From Terfezia claveryi (lineage: Eukaryota; Ascomycota; Pezizomycetes; Pezizales; Pezizaceae): 31,315 nt of DNA. Under the pieces are notes generated by a model. That model was given only the letters and a program-made list of their open reading frames with translations. It searched no databases and was not told where the DNA came from. The position numbers and the translations under genes are program-made. This document shows, one piece after another, positions 1 through 9,866 of this stretch. The stretch is from positions 1-31,315 of the forward strand of contig WHUX01000410.1 of assembly GCA_015179025.1 (NCBI GenBank), in the 5' to 3' direction. Positions within the stretch are counted from its first letter, which is position 1, and each line of letters opens with the position of its first letter.

Positions 1-798
1 AATTATTGAAGAAAGTACTTCAACGTCTACAGGACGAGAAATTTATCTCAAAGAAAGCAAATGCCAGTTCTTTACTCCAAGATTGGAAATCTTAGGACAC
101 GTTTTGACATCAGATGGATTACATGTAGACCCGAAGAAGAGGACTACTATATTAACATTTCCAACTCCTACAAGAAAAAAGGATCTTAGAGGATTCCTTG
201 GAATAGTTAATTATCAGCAGATTTATTCCTGACTTGGCATATGCAAGCACCCTGTCAGAACTGCAAGGAGAAACAAAGAAATGGGAATGGACAGATACTC
301 ATAATGCAGCGTTTGAAAAACTTAAGGAACTCGTGAATTCCCTACATGTTTTAAAACCCTGGAATAATGAATCTACTGAACCCAAATATTTAGTCTGTAT
401 GCTAGTGATAGGACTAGGATCTTGATAGGTCAAGGACCGTTACGCATATCAGACCATCATGCTTCCACTCTAGAAAATTTAATCCAGCACAACTCAATTA
501 TCCTACCTTTCAAAAGAATTATTAGCGATTATTGACTCATTAAAATTTTTTGAAGCACAATTAAGAGGTCACAAGTTCACTATCCTTACCACACAAACCA
601 TTAGTAACCTTCATACTCAAACACCTGCAAGCCAGAAATTGAGGCGATGGCAAGATTACCTAATGGAATTTGATACAGATATACAGCATACCGCAGGAAA
701 GGAAAATTTGATAGCAGACGCTCTATCAAGAAAGCATAAATACTTGGACACTCCACCACTAGGACGATTATATCTCCAACAGCATCGATCCTCCTAAC
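1..798 (+). pseudogene. Reverse transcriptase end and RNase H of GA copy 1
   Basis: The first ~250 bases encode the part of RT downstream of the YxDD box, readable through shifts as LGHVLTSDGLHVDPKK and then LRGFLGIVNY, typical of Ty3/Gypsy pol. The stretch 234-425 continues with ASTLSELQGETKKWEW and a block that in intact elements leads into RNase H. From about 489 to 795 a long open stretch reads NYPTFQKELLAII, then ASQKLRRWQDYLMEFD, then HTAGKENLIADALSRKH, which is the C-terminal half of Gypsy RNase H with its conserved ADALSR. Frameshifts separate the pieces around 210-235 and 420-490. The product would have degraded the RNA strand during reverse transcription. Confidence 0.9.
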
Positions 799-1301
799 CA
801 TACCTACAACCGCAATCTCTACCAACGCTTTAAGAACTTTCCACTCACCAGAAACCTCTACTCAGAAATATGGTTTCTCGCGGAGCTATCAATTTCAAGC
901 ATGTCGACTGCACTTCAACAAATGTTGGAAGAGCCGAAGAACTTGGACACCATATCTTCTGTCCATACTTCGAGGCATCCCAGATGAAGAAAGCGAATAT
1001 GACATGATGAAGGAAGAAGAGTCAGACAATGAGACTCTATCACCATACCAGAAGAAGTTTTCAGTAGGTATGATCGTGTACCCAATATAAACAAGAACAA
1101 ACCTTTAACAGTTCTTGGACTAAGATATAGGCTCTCTTCTGAAAACGACAACAAAATACCCTCGCTCCTGAAGAAGCGAAGAAATTGCTATCGACCTGGC
1201 TCATAGCAATTGGCAACAACACAAAAGGATGCATGGTCCTTTTGCAGATTTACTGTCTAACTCATGGCAGTCCCATGCCATGAACAACTGCATATTCACT
1301 A
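799..1301 (+). other. Decayed pol linker after RNase H
   Basis: About 500 bases between the last clear RNase H motif and the next open stretch. I see no recognisable domain and no long frame. By position it belongs to the RNase H-integrase spacer of the same pol gene. Short open pieces on the opposite strand (601-825, 915-1154) show no motif and are taken as chance. Confidence 0.5.
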
Positions 1302-1850
1302 TTGAAACATGCACATCTGCAACCACCATGGACATGGCAGTTTGAACTGTACCTGACAGCCTCAGTTCTTAAGAAGGAGAAGGAATTCCTTACGACTCGT
1401 ATTGCACATCTCGCATCCACAAATGAGTCAAAGGAACTAGCACCAGTACAAAACGCTAGTTATCTACCTCCTCAAGCTCTTAGCCTGAAGAAGCTATCAG
1501 AAATCAAGGAATGGCAAAAAGATGATACCACAAGCCAACATCCTTCTCTCCAACCCAGCATTCAGTTCAGTAACCCTACCGAACATATGAGCACAACAAA
1601 TGAACAGGAAGATTAATACTCCTGTTACCCTCAACAACCATGAATGCACTTCAACAACTAGCTGCAACCGCTAGCAGCAGTAACGCAATTCCAATCAACA
1701 CTGCTGCCGTCACCACTTGTTCTAAAAAGCAGTAGCTATTGACAAGATCACCCTCTTTTATTCAAGACACTAAGACCTCCAGACAGCATTGTAATTTCTG
1801 TAAGTTTCAGGACATAATGCTTCTACATGCAAGGAGAAGAAACCCACCAT
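1302..1850 (+). pseudogene. RNase H-integrase spacer of GA with CCHC zinc knuckle
   Basis: An open frame of 104 codons (1302-1616) has a mostly helical, charged composition (LKKEKEFLTTRIAHL, LSLKKLSEIKEWQKDD) and no domain I recognise. After stops and shifts, 1788-1836 reads CNFCKF and, one frame over, SGHNASTCKEKK. Together these make CX2CX4HX4C, a retroviral-type zinc knuckle. A separate knuckle of the same family lies in gag at 29748-29790, so this one is additional. Following text (IEEKHISDDGK) is linker-like. The region presumably formed part of Pol between RNase H and integrase. Whether it binds nucleic acid is inferred from the motif only. Confidence 0.6.
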
Positions 1851-1959
1851 CAATGACTTCAACCTAAGGATCAAACCACCCTCAACAAGCTCATTGAAGA
1901 GAAACACATCAGTGATGATGGGAAGATGACAAGGACTACTTCATCACAATGGCTTGACC

Positions 1960-3200
1960 AAGGTACAGGTATGAAAGCCGTATATCAATCATGTGCATGA
2001 GATATGTCCTATCTGGAAGAACTACTATGATACCTTTGTGAACGTAAGGATCATAGAAGAAAAGATAGATTTTTGTATATCAAGAACCGACAAGGACAAT
2101 GGATTAGTCTTGCCTCTACCTTTAATCGAAGGTAAGAACTATCTCGAATTGGTTATTAAAGATACATGAAGCAACCTCATATGGCATTGAAAAACAATGA
2201 AATATCTTACTGACCGATATGATTGCCAGTCCTTTGCAGAACCAACTAAGGACTATATCAGAAGTTGTGATACTTGTCAACGGACAAAGTATTCCAACAA
2301 GGCACCACTTGGACTCATAACCCTTACATATATACCAAGCAGGCCATGGACCATATCGATGGATTTTCTTAAGTTAGCACCTGTGTTTACTAAGTGTTCA
2401 ATTTTGTACCCGAATATTCCTGTTGAAGAAGATCATGTAGTTTGTATTTCATGACTTTGGACGATTGTCGATAGACAATCAGGATTCAAGTTTCTTATTC
2501 CTGTCTCAGATAATTTCACAGCAGAACAATGTACTGCTACCTTTGATACTCATGTAGTCCCGACTATGGGATACCCTTTCTGTATTGTTTTTGACGCGAC
2601 ACTCTTTTTATGTCAATGCACTTTCAAGATTGGGCTAGGAATAAAGGAATCAAGTTGGAACCATCCACCATATCATACATGCAAAGGACAATTGAAATTG
2701 TGAACAAAGAAATTCTACAAGTAGCAAGAGCCTGTAAAATCGAAGGATTTGATTGGCTACAGAAACTACCAGAGATACAGTTGAAACTTAACTCTAGGTA
2801 TAATGCGCTAGACAGAATAGTCCCTTTTCCACACTATTTGGATTTAATGCATATCTTGGCATATTATACTTCCATACCCCATTAATGCATATGTACTAGC
2901 AAACGAACATAATGAGGTAACGTCTAAAAACCTATATAACCAAGAAGACTCAAGCATCTCAAGCAAACAAACGACTACCCAATACAGCCAAATTTTCAGT
3001 CGACAACAAGTTATGCTTTCCTCAGAAAATATCAACCTATCGAATGTCTCACCCAAACTCAAACCAAAATGGCTAGGCCCATTTCCTATTATTTCTAGTA
3101 ATCGAAACGTAATAACTATAGCCTAGACCTATCTAGTCAACCTGACCTCCACCTCATATATAATACTTTTCATATCAGCAAACTCAAACCTTACATAAAA
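1960..3200 (+). pseudogene. Integrase of GA copy 1
   Basis: The DDE integrase that would insert the cDNA. An open stretch at about 1985-2170 reads VHEICPIWKNYYDTF and continues to LELVIKDT. The zinc-binding HHCC module follows, ending in SCDTCQRTKYSN near 2265. The catalytic core shows the first Asp in ISMDFLKL near 2355, then LWTIVDRQSGFKFL, TAEQCTATFDTHVVP and CIVFD with the second Asp near 2590, and the Glu in IEIVNKEILQVARA near 2695. Downstream pieces (QVMLSSENI, KLKPKWLGPFPI) are the C-terminal integrase region of this clade. Stops and frameshifts occur throughout (near 2165, 2451, 2595, 2700 and after 2880), so this is a relic. Confidence 0.92.
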
Positions 3201-3254
3201 TGATCTACCCAGTTCCCTTACAGACAATCTCAGGAACCAGGACCAATTCAAGAT

Positions 3255-3400
3255 GATTGTTATGAAGTTGAAAAGGTATTAGAATTCAGAACAGCTCCTC
3301 GAACTGGAGAAAGACAATATAAGGTCAGATGGCTAGGATACTCTCCTAAACACATTCCTGAGTAAACGCCAAGGATATCACTACCAAATTCTTCAAGACT
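3255..3400 (+). pseudogene. Chromodomain at the C-terminus of GA Pol
   Basis: Translation gives YEVEKVLEFRTAPRTG followed by RQYKVRWLGYSPKH, a clear chromodomain with the aromatic and KVRWLGY core. In chromoviruses this domain follows integrase and is thought to steer integration to heterochromatin by reading histone marks. A stop at about 3364 and a lost stretch where the DEW motif should be end the readable part. The dense nesting of elements here agrees with heterochromatin targeting, but that is inference. Confidence 0.9.
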
Positions 3401-3645
3401 TCTGATGACCGAAGTATGGAAGATACATTCAAGAGAATGTCGAAGAACTAAAGGAAAACAAGGACCACGAACCAGAGATGAGACCTAGCTCTCATCCAAC
3501 AAGAACGAGATAGAATCATGAGTCAAGGAAACACTAAGGATATTCATATTAATGCTAATATATTAAATACATCAAATCTTAGGACATATGGAAACTAATA
3601 TGTAAGCAAGAGAAGTAAGGATAGGAAATCCTTCTATATGGGAAG

Positions 3646-4369
3646 TGTAATGAGAACGTTGTTTCATTGCTTATATAATTGATTATATACTTTTGTATTT
3701 CCTATATTACTACTATATTATGTAACTAAGCCTCTCGGTCGAAGGACTAGCCTTCTACTACTTCCTACTACTTTATAAGCATCTACAGCATGCAGAATTT
3801 GCTATGGGAAGTTCCATGGCACTTGCCATAAAAAGACACCCTTTTATGGCCCTATGACCTCTATTTAAAGTGTGTGACTCATTACTATGGCCACATGACC
3901 ATTGTTTATATTGTACTATAACTCATTACTATAGTCACATAACCACTATTTAAGGCGAGTGACTCATTAGTATGTCCACATAACCTCTTTTGTATAGCAC
4001 TTCACCTTCTAGTATGCCACCCTTTATTGTATTTATTTCCTTGGTCATCAGATCTTAGAGGAGTATAAATAGGCCACTGGATTCCCTCTAGAATCTACAA
4101 AAAGAAAGCAAGCAAGCAACAAGGAAGTACACAGAGCAAGCAAGCCTATATTCTGATCAGATCAAGATCATATAGCTTAGATAGCATAAATCATATTAGA
4201 TAGATTACACTAGTTAATTACTGTTCCCTCCAGGAACGTCCCACATAGTAATCTCCCTACCTTTCTGAGGTCTTACCTCAGCAGAACCGAAATACACAAA
4301 TGCCTATGCCTATAGATATAGATTGTATAAACAGTACCAAATGAATACTGTCTAGTACCATTCATTACA
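3646..4369 (+). repeat. 3' LTR of GA copy 1 (724 bp)
   Basis: It begins TGTAATG and ends CATTACA, a perfect 7-bp inverted terminus. It aligns along its length with the LTR at 26562-27230 (669 bp). The length difference comes mainly from a 41-44-bp internal tandem repeat, three units here (3854-3979) against two in the other copy. A TATA box, TATAAATAG, lies at 4064-4072. Downstream, in what should be transcribed, are two short hairpins: 4223-4237 (five-pair stem) and CTGAGG-TCTTA-CCTCAG at 4265-4281. Confidence 0.95.
4064..4072 (+). promoter_or_regulatory. LTR TATA box
   Basis: TATAAATAG within the LTR, about 300 bp before its end, in the expected place for the retrotransposon promoter. The other LTR has TATAATAGG at 26937-26945, one A shorter. 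Assignment rests on motif and position only. Confidence 0.6.
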
Positions 4370-5235
4370 GTAAATAGTCTATAAAGTCTAATTAAAAAGT
4401 ATCTAGAACTAGATATAGAAGTAGAAGACTTATATATAATAGTACAAGTTAAAGGTAAAGATCTAGTAAAAAAGTATAAGTTATATAATCTAAAAATAGT
4501 ATATTATATATATATAAATAAGAAATATATTAAAGTATATAACTAAGATAGTAATTTAAGTTAATAAATATAATAGAAAGTTATAAAAGAAGTAATTATT
4601 AAATTATAATTATTACGGCTAAGGTAAGAGACCTACCCTCTTTTAGGGAATATCCCAATACTTAGTTATGGCTGCTTACTGATATGGCCTGATTAACTAT
4701 ACAGATATGGGTAATATATTGGAGATAGATGGGTATTGACTCAAGAAAGTTTGTGACCTCTAAATATGTTCTTATATATGTACTCTCTTCTATAGATATC
4801 TATTAAGTTCTTATATTTATTATTCATGTGTTGTTACTCATTGTATATAAGCTTATCTTCTATATGATAGCTTGACTGCGATGTATTGTAGTTCAGGCTG
4901 CCTAATCAATCTATGTCAGACTGCAAGGTTCCTAAATAGGAAGCGTCTTCCTATTCTACGCAACTATCTGATGTCAGTGCTACTAAGCCATTATAGAATG
5001 TGTTGTCAGATCTAATAACATATTATCAGATCAATACTTCCATATAAGATACTGCTTTTATAGTTAATATAATAAGACCCAAACGGTGTTCTAAGTCTAT
5101 GTATAGCTTTATTTATATCGAGTCTGCTTTACACTTGAGTTGTTACTGTATTTATACTTGTACTTATCACCAATAACCTCTTTATACCTTACTACCACTT
5201 GTATATCATAGTTATAGCCTGCTATAATAATAATA
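4370..5235. other. Degenerate flank, possible old LTR remnant
   Basis: Flank after the GA LTR. 4370-4615 is AT-rich without a readable frame. 4616-5235 is of more mixed composition, with paired segments such as GGTAAGAGACCTACC and a TATAAGCTTATC box near 4848. It resembles worn LTR sequence, but I could not find a second copy or clear ends, so I do not name it. Confidence 0.3.
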
Positions 5236-7382
5236 ATTGAGACATGTAAGTAGTAATCTTAAATAGTAATGTAGTATTATATAGTAGTAATAAATACTAA
5301 AAAAGAAAAGTAAATAGAGAAAATAGGAATATATAAATAATATATAAATATATATAAAAGAAATATAAAATCTTTAATTAAGTAGTAAGTATCTATATTA
5401 GATATTAGTATAATAGAAAGTAATTATAAGAAATAACAATATATAATATAGAGATACTTAACTATATTAAAAAAAATAATTATTTTTAATACTTCTTTTT
5501 AATTATTATTCTATAATTAATTCTTTAAGATAAAAAAATTATAACCTAAGAAAAGCCTTTATATATATATCTACTAGATTATATTCACTTGAAATATATC
5601 ATAGCTTAATAGTATTAGAGTTAATAAGTTTATAATAAGTTATAAGTAATATAAATATATATTAATTGATTAGAAATTTAAAAGTTATAGAATAGATTAA
5701 TATAGCTATTATTATTATAAAAAGAGAGCTAAAAAAATATCTTTAATAGAAAGCTATTTAAGTATATTTTGAAGGCAAATTTATTATTTAATAGTAGTAG
5801 AACTAACAATATATTTTACTTTGATAGTAGAGGTTATTATATATTTTTGTTTTTATAATCTCTAATAGATAGTATATAAAATAAAGTTAAACATATATCT
5901 TAAAGTCAACTATGAAGTATTATAGTATCTAGTAAAGTTTAAATTAGTAAATTTTTTCTAGTAAAAGAAGTTGTTTAAGTTTATTAGTTAAAGTAAGATT
6001 ATAAGTATATTTCAGATAGCATAAGACTTATTTAACTACTTCAAGATAATTTTTAATAGTTATAAAAAAATTATAAAAGAAAAGTTATAGAAAAAGCTAA
6101 GTTAGAATGTATTTTAATAATACTATATATAGGTGATCTAATAATTTATTAATAGAAGAAGATATTAGTAACTTTATCTTTATTTATATATTATCAAAGA
6201 GTATAATTTGAGATAAGAAAAAAAGTAATAGTTATAGTCTATTATACTAAAATATTTGAGGATATAATTAATATAAAAGGATTATAATAGTATAATATTA
6301 TACTTTAAGTACTTACTTTGAATTCTTAAAAGTTAATATAAGTTATTTATTATTAGAAATAATTTTCTTATACTATAATACTATTATTAAGTACTCTAAG
6401 AATAGTTACTTACTAGTTGTATACCTAAAGCTTTTATGATATTTTATTACTATAGTATAATTGCTTGCTATCTATTATTCTAGTATTAAGTATACTAAGT
6501 TTTACTTCAATATAGTTACTAGGCATTTTAATAATACTTAATTCTTATCTAAATCTTAACTACTTTTATATTATTACCTCTAAAGTATAGATCTATTATA
6601 CTTATTTTAAACTTTTATTATCTTAACTGAGACTTTTATAATATCTCTACTTATACTATATTTATATTAAGATATTTACAAATAATTATTATAAGAATTC
6701 TGATTTTTAGATTATAACTATTCAATTTTATATATATAAATTATTTTATATACTAAAATCTATTCTATTGTTTACTAACTAGATTCTTTTCTTTTCTAAT
6801 AGTATTAAATAAGCTAGTCCCTCTATATCTAAAATTCTTACAAAATATATATTAAGTTACTTATCTTTAAATTCTATTCATATTATTCTTTCTTATAATA
6901 TAGTTTTTTTGAACTTTTTGCTTATATTAATCTTATATTTACTACCTCATATTTCCTCTATATCCTATTCTATACTTTAAAAAGCCCTTCTAACTTCTTT
7001 ACTATCTTTTTATCTAGTTTACTATTAGAGTTTTTATTTTTAATCTCTATAATATTTAAACTTAATCTATTTGTATATGTTTTATCTTTGAATTTCTAAT
7101 TAATAGTCTATTATATATAGTATATTTCAGTACTATTCTCTTAAAATTATTAAATTGTAACTATAATGCTATTAAAGTATTCTCTCTAGTATTTTTTTAA
7201 TTATATCAAAAATAATTTTCTTATACTATAATACTATTACTAGGTACCTTAATAATTGCCTTGTTCTATTTATATATTCTAGGTATATTAGTTTTTATAT
7301 TACTATAGTACTATATCTTTATAAAATACTACTTTAATACTATATTTTTTATAGTTTTACTTAAGTATATATCTTATATATA
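5236..7382. other. Very AT-rich degenerate tract
   Basis: Over 2 kb of TA-dominated DNA with no open frame, promoter or RNA gene I can support. A segment repeats directly at 6357-6395 and 7210-7248, sharing ATAATTTTCTTATACTATAA and more, about 850 bp apart. This suggests worn-out duplicated transposon sequence, perhaps mutated by repeat-induced C-to-T change. Confidence 0.5.
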
Positions 7383-7758
7383 TGTTCTAGTCCATTCCAG
7401 GATTCCAGGCCATACCGGTATAGACTGGGCCGTTCCAGGATTGCCTGGGCCATACCAGTATGGCTCCCCATACCAGTATGGACTGGGCCATTGCGAGATT
7501 GCGAGATTACTCAGGCTGTTCCGGGATGGCATAAATATTCATATCTTCTTATATTTCCTTATGCATTTGGCCTAACCAACTTAAATCATTTGATACTATA
7601 TTTCTAGATTCATGTCTACTTTAACCTCTACCCCCTACGCAGTTACCATCCTATTCCAAACTCCAATACAAATAGTCTCCCAGCATAGCCGCGCTTGTTT
7701 TTGTAGTTCACCTGCATTATATGTATTTTGAAATAATCCATTTTATGTCAAAAGGCAA
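7383..7758. repeat. E1 terminal region downstream of the gene
   Basis: Starts TGTTCTAGTCCATTCCAGG and carries three copies of a worn CCATACCGGTATGG palindrome (about 7410, 7450, 7467), then a block with TGGCATAAATATTCATATC. It matches the right ends of E2 (17110-17487) and E3 (25135-25524) read on the other strand, and E4 at 26347-26561. Where E2 has CG, this copy usually has TG or CA, so it is older. Confidence 0.9.
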
Positions 7759-8036
7759 AACGAGTTACCCCAGTTCACTATACTTTGAGCGCCATCACAC
7801 TACTTTTTAGGTCGCCCTCATTGTAGACTTGTGGTTTGGTGGAGATATAGTGAACTGGAGCATTAAGGAATGGATACCAGACAACCCTGCTCTCGGTCCG
7901 CCAACAGTGATATTAAGGCAATTAACTTCTTGCCTCCACTGGGAATCGAACTCGGGCCCTCAATAAATAAACATAAACCGTGAAGTAAAGAACTTACTAC
8001 TGCGCTATGCCTACTGTCAGTTTCAAACACTATAGT
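7759..8036 (-). mobile_element. tRNA-derived SINE-like unit in E1
   Basis: On the minus strand a tRNA-like head reads GGCATAGCGCAGTAGTAAG, with an A box TAGCGCAGTAG (7997-8007) and a B box GAGTTCGATTCCC (7941-7953). These are the internal RNA polymerase III promoter elements. The acceptor and T stems do not pair properly, so it is not a working tRNA. The body continues to about 7759 and includes an inverted pair CCAGTTCACTATA (7770-7782 and 7846-7858). A second copy sits in E2 at about 15820-16090. Exact ends are uncertain. An alternative is that this is simply an E-element module that contains a tRNA relic. Confidence 0.65.
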
Positions 8037-8141
8037 GCTATATTCTGCTAAAACTCATTACTTTTTCTACTTGCCAATTAAATTGTAGAGACAGGAGCAT
8101 AGAGATAGGAAACATACAGCGACAGGAAACATACAGTAGCA

Positions 8142-8688
8142 TGGATATTTGCTCGCTCTATATGCCAGCCTAGATATTTGCTCGCCCTATATATCAGCTT
8201 GGATATTTGCTCATTCTACATGCCAGCCTGAATATTCGTTCGCTTTATATATCGGCCTGGATATTCACTCGCTTTACATGTCAGCCTGAATATTCGCTTG
8301 CTCTATATGTTAGCCTGGATATTCACTCACTCAATATGCCTGCCTGGATATTCGCTTGCCCCATATATCAGCCTAGATATTTGCTTACCCCAGATATCAG
8401 CCTGGATATTTGCTGGCCTTAGATATTAGCTTGGATAACCCCCTCCAGTGAGCCTGCATATTCCCCCTATATCAGCCTGGATATTTGCTTGCTCTATATG
8501 CCAGCCTAGATATTCGCTAGCTCTAGATATTAGCCTAGATATTAGCTCGCCCTAGATATCAGCCTGCATATTCGCTCGCTCCATATACTAGCCTGAATAT
8601 TCGCTCACTCTATATGTTAGCCTAGATATTCGCTCACTCTACATGTTAGCTTGGATATTCGCTCACTCTATATGTTAGCTTGGATATC
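8142..8688. repeat. ~30-bp minisatellite array (GGATATTCGCTCGC) in E1
   Basis: About 18 diverged units of roughly 30 bp, with the pattern GGATATTYGCTYGCTCTA followed by a variable TATGCCAGCCT. The same array, reversed, is in E2 at 15361-15690. Small open frames here (for example 8207-8422) follow the repeat and are not genes. Differences between units are largely CG to TG or CA. Confidence 0.85.
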
Positions 8689-8865
8689 CGCTAGAATTGA
8701 GCAAGCAAATCAGCCTAGAATCGAGCGAGCAAATCAGCCTAGAATCGAGCGAGCAAATTAGCCTAGGATCGAGCGAGCAAATCAGCCTAGAATTAAGCAA
8801 GCAAATCAGCCTAGAATTGAGCGAGGAAATCAGCCTAGAATTGAGCAAGCAAATCAGCTTATCAA
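8689..8865. repeat. 24-bp minisatellite array (GAGCGAGCAAATCAGCC) in E1
   Basis: About seven units of 24 bp, each with GAGCGAGC or GAGCAAGC followed by AAATCAGCCTAGAAT. They directly follow the last unit of the 30-bp array, at the sequence GGATATCCGCTAGAATTGAG that also borders the big array in E2 (17020-17040) and E3 (24990-25000). Confidence 0.85.
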
Positions 8866-9179
8866 TTTTGTAAAGTAAGTAGTTGTACTTCTCGGACATA
8901 TTATACATACACTCATTGTAAATTTTCCTATTGTTTATTATGTACATAGATTATAGAAATAGATAATAGAAATAGATAATAGAAATAGATAATAGATACA
9001 AACCTAAAGTTCACTGCTACCACTTCCTATAATGGTATGTAGGTTGGTTAGCATCTATAGCAAAGGTATAAGTAGTAAGGTACTTACTTTTATTACCCAA
9101 AGAGCCTAGCCCTAGCCAGTTACAATATATAAGAAGAAAGATTGGAAAAAAACAAATATATAAGAATACAAAGAAAAAA
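8866..9179. other. Gene-free stretch with a 15-bp tandem repeat
   Basis: Holds three to four copies of ATAGAAATAGATAAT (about 8950-8998) and otherwise low-complexity sequence. I see no gene or RNA. Confidence 0.5.
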
Positions 9180-9775
9180 ACCCTCCCCCTCCCACCCTAT
9201 CTCCTCCCCCCTACCCCCTACCCCCTACCTTCTCTCACCCTACCCCCTCCCCCCTCCCCCTACTCCACCTCCCCCTCCCGCCGCCAGCCCCCACCACCAG
9301 CTCTCCCCTCCTACCGCCAGCCCCCACTGCTAGGTCTCTCCACCAGCTATCCCCTCCTACCACCAGTCCCTCCCATTGCCAGCCCTTGCCCCTGCCCTCA
9401 GTCCCTCCCACCGCCAGCCCCCACCTCCAGTCTCTCCCACTGCCAGCCCCTTCCAGCCCCCGCCACCAGTCCCTCCTACCGCCAGTCCCTCCCACTGCCA
9501 GTCCCTCCCACCGCCAGTTCCTCCTGCTGCCAGTCTCTCTTACCACCAGCCCTTGCCCCGGCGCCAGTCCCGCCATCAGTCCCTTCCAGCCCCCGCCGCC
9601 AGTCCCTCCCACTGCCAGTCCCTCCCACCATAAGTTCCTCCCGCTGCCAGTCCCTCCCGCCGCCAGCCCTTGCCCCCGCCACCAGTCCCTCCCACCACCA
9701 GCTCTTATACAATAACCCCCCCCCAAGCTCTCCCACCACCAACTCTCCTTACAATAACTCCCCCCCAGAAAAAGA
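9180..9775. repeat. C-rich asymmetric minisatellite in E1
   Basis: About 600 bp in which the plus strand is nearly all C, T and A, with dozens of diverged ~15-bp units such as CTCCCACCGCCAGTCC. The minus strand is therefore rich in G runs. It is the most GC-rich part of the window, inside AT-rich DNA. Open frames on both strands (9235-9726 minus, 9376-9742 plus and others) are side effects of the repeat and are not listed as genes. Confidence 0.9.
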
Positions 9776-9794
9776 GAAAAAGAACCAACTCCAC

Positions 9795-9846
9795 TTTTTT
9801 TTTTATTTTTTATTTTTTATTTTTTTATTTTTATTTTTTTTTTTTC
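9795..9846. repeat. T-rich run beside the C-rich array
   Basis: About 50 bases of T broken by single A or C, directly after the C-rich array. It could be the A tail of a retroposon read on the minus strand, but I find no matching body. Confidence 0.6.
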
Positions 9847-9866
9847 CATGATCCCTTCCAACCATC

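Larger units (their letters stand above)
1..4369 (+). mobile_element. Ty3/Gypsy chromovirus GA, copy 1 (3' part)
   Basis: This is the 3' part of a decayed LTR retrotransposon. In order it holds the end of reverse transcriptase, RNase H, a long spacer with a zinc knuckle, integrase, a chromodomain and a 3' LTR ending at 4369. The order RT-RNase H-integrase-chromodomain is that of Ty3/Gypsy chromoviruses. Many indels and stops break the frame, so the copy cannot be active. Its first ~247 bases match 31069-31315, so the copy at 26562-31315 is the same family in the same orientation and the two halves together show the whole layout. A purine-rich stretch at 3604-3627 and GGGAAG just before the LTR are polypurine-tract candidates. 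No target duplication can be checked because the 5' end is outside the window. Confidence 0.93.

Noticed and set aside
2844..3062. Minus-strand ORF of 72 codons in the GA integrase
   Set aside because: Antisense shadow of decayed integrase coding sequence. Unlike the antisense ORF near gag, it has no counterpart in the other family.
7941..8010. Functional tRNA gene on the minus strand
   Set aside because: A and B boxes are present, but the acceptor and T stems do not pair and no clean anticodon arm forms. It is kept as a SINE-like unit.
9235..9742. Several ORFs of 85-163 codons on both strands in the C-rich tract
   Set aside because: They are Pro/Ser or Gly/Trp/Arg repeats produced by a C-rich minisatellite, with overlapping frames and no motif.
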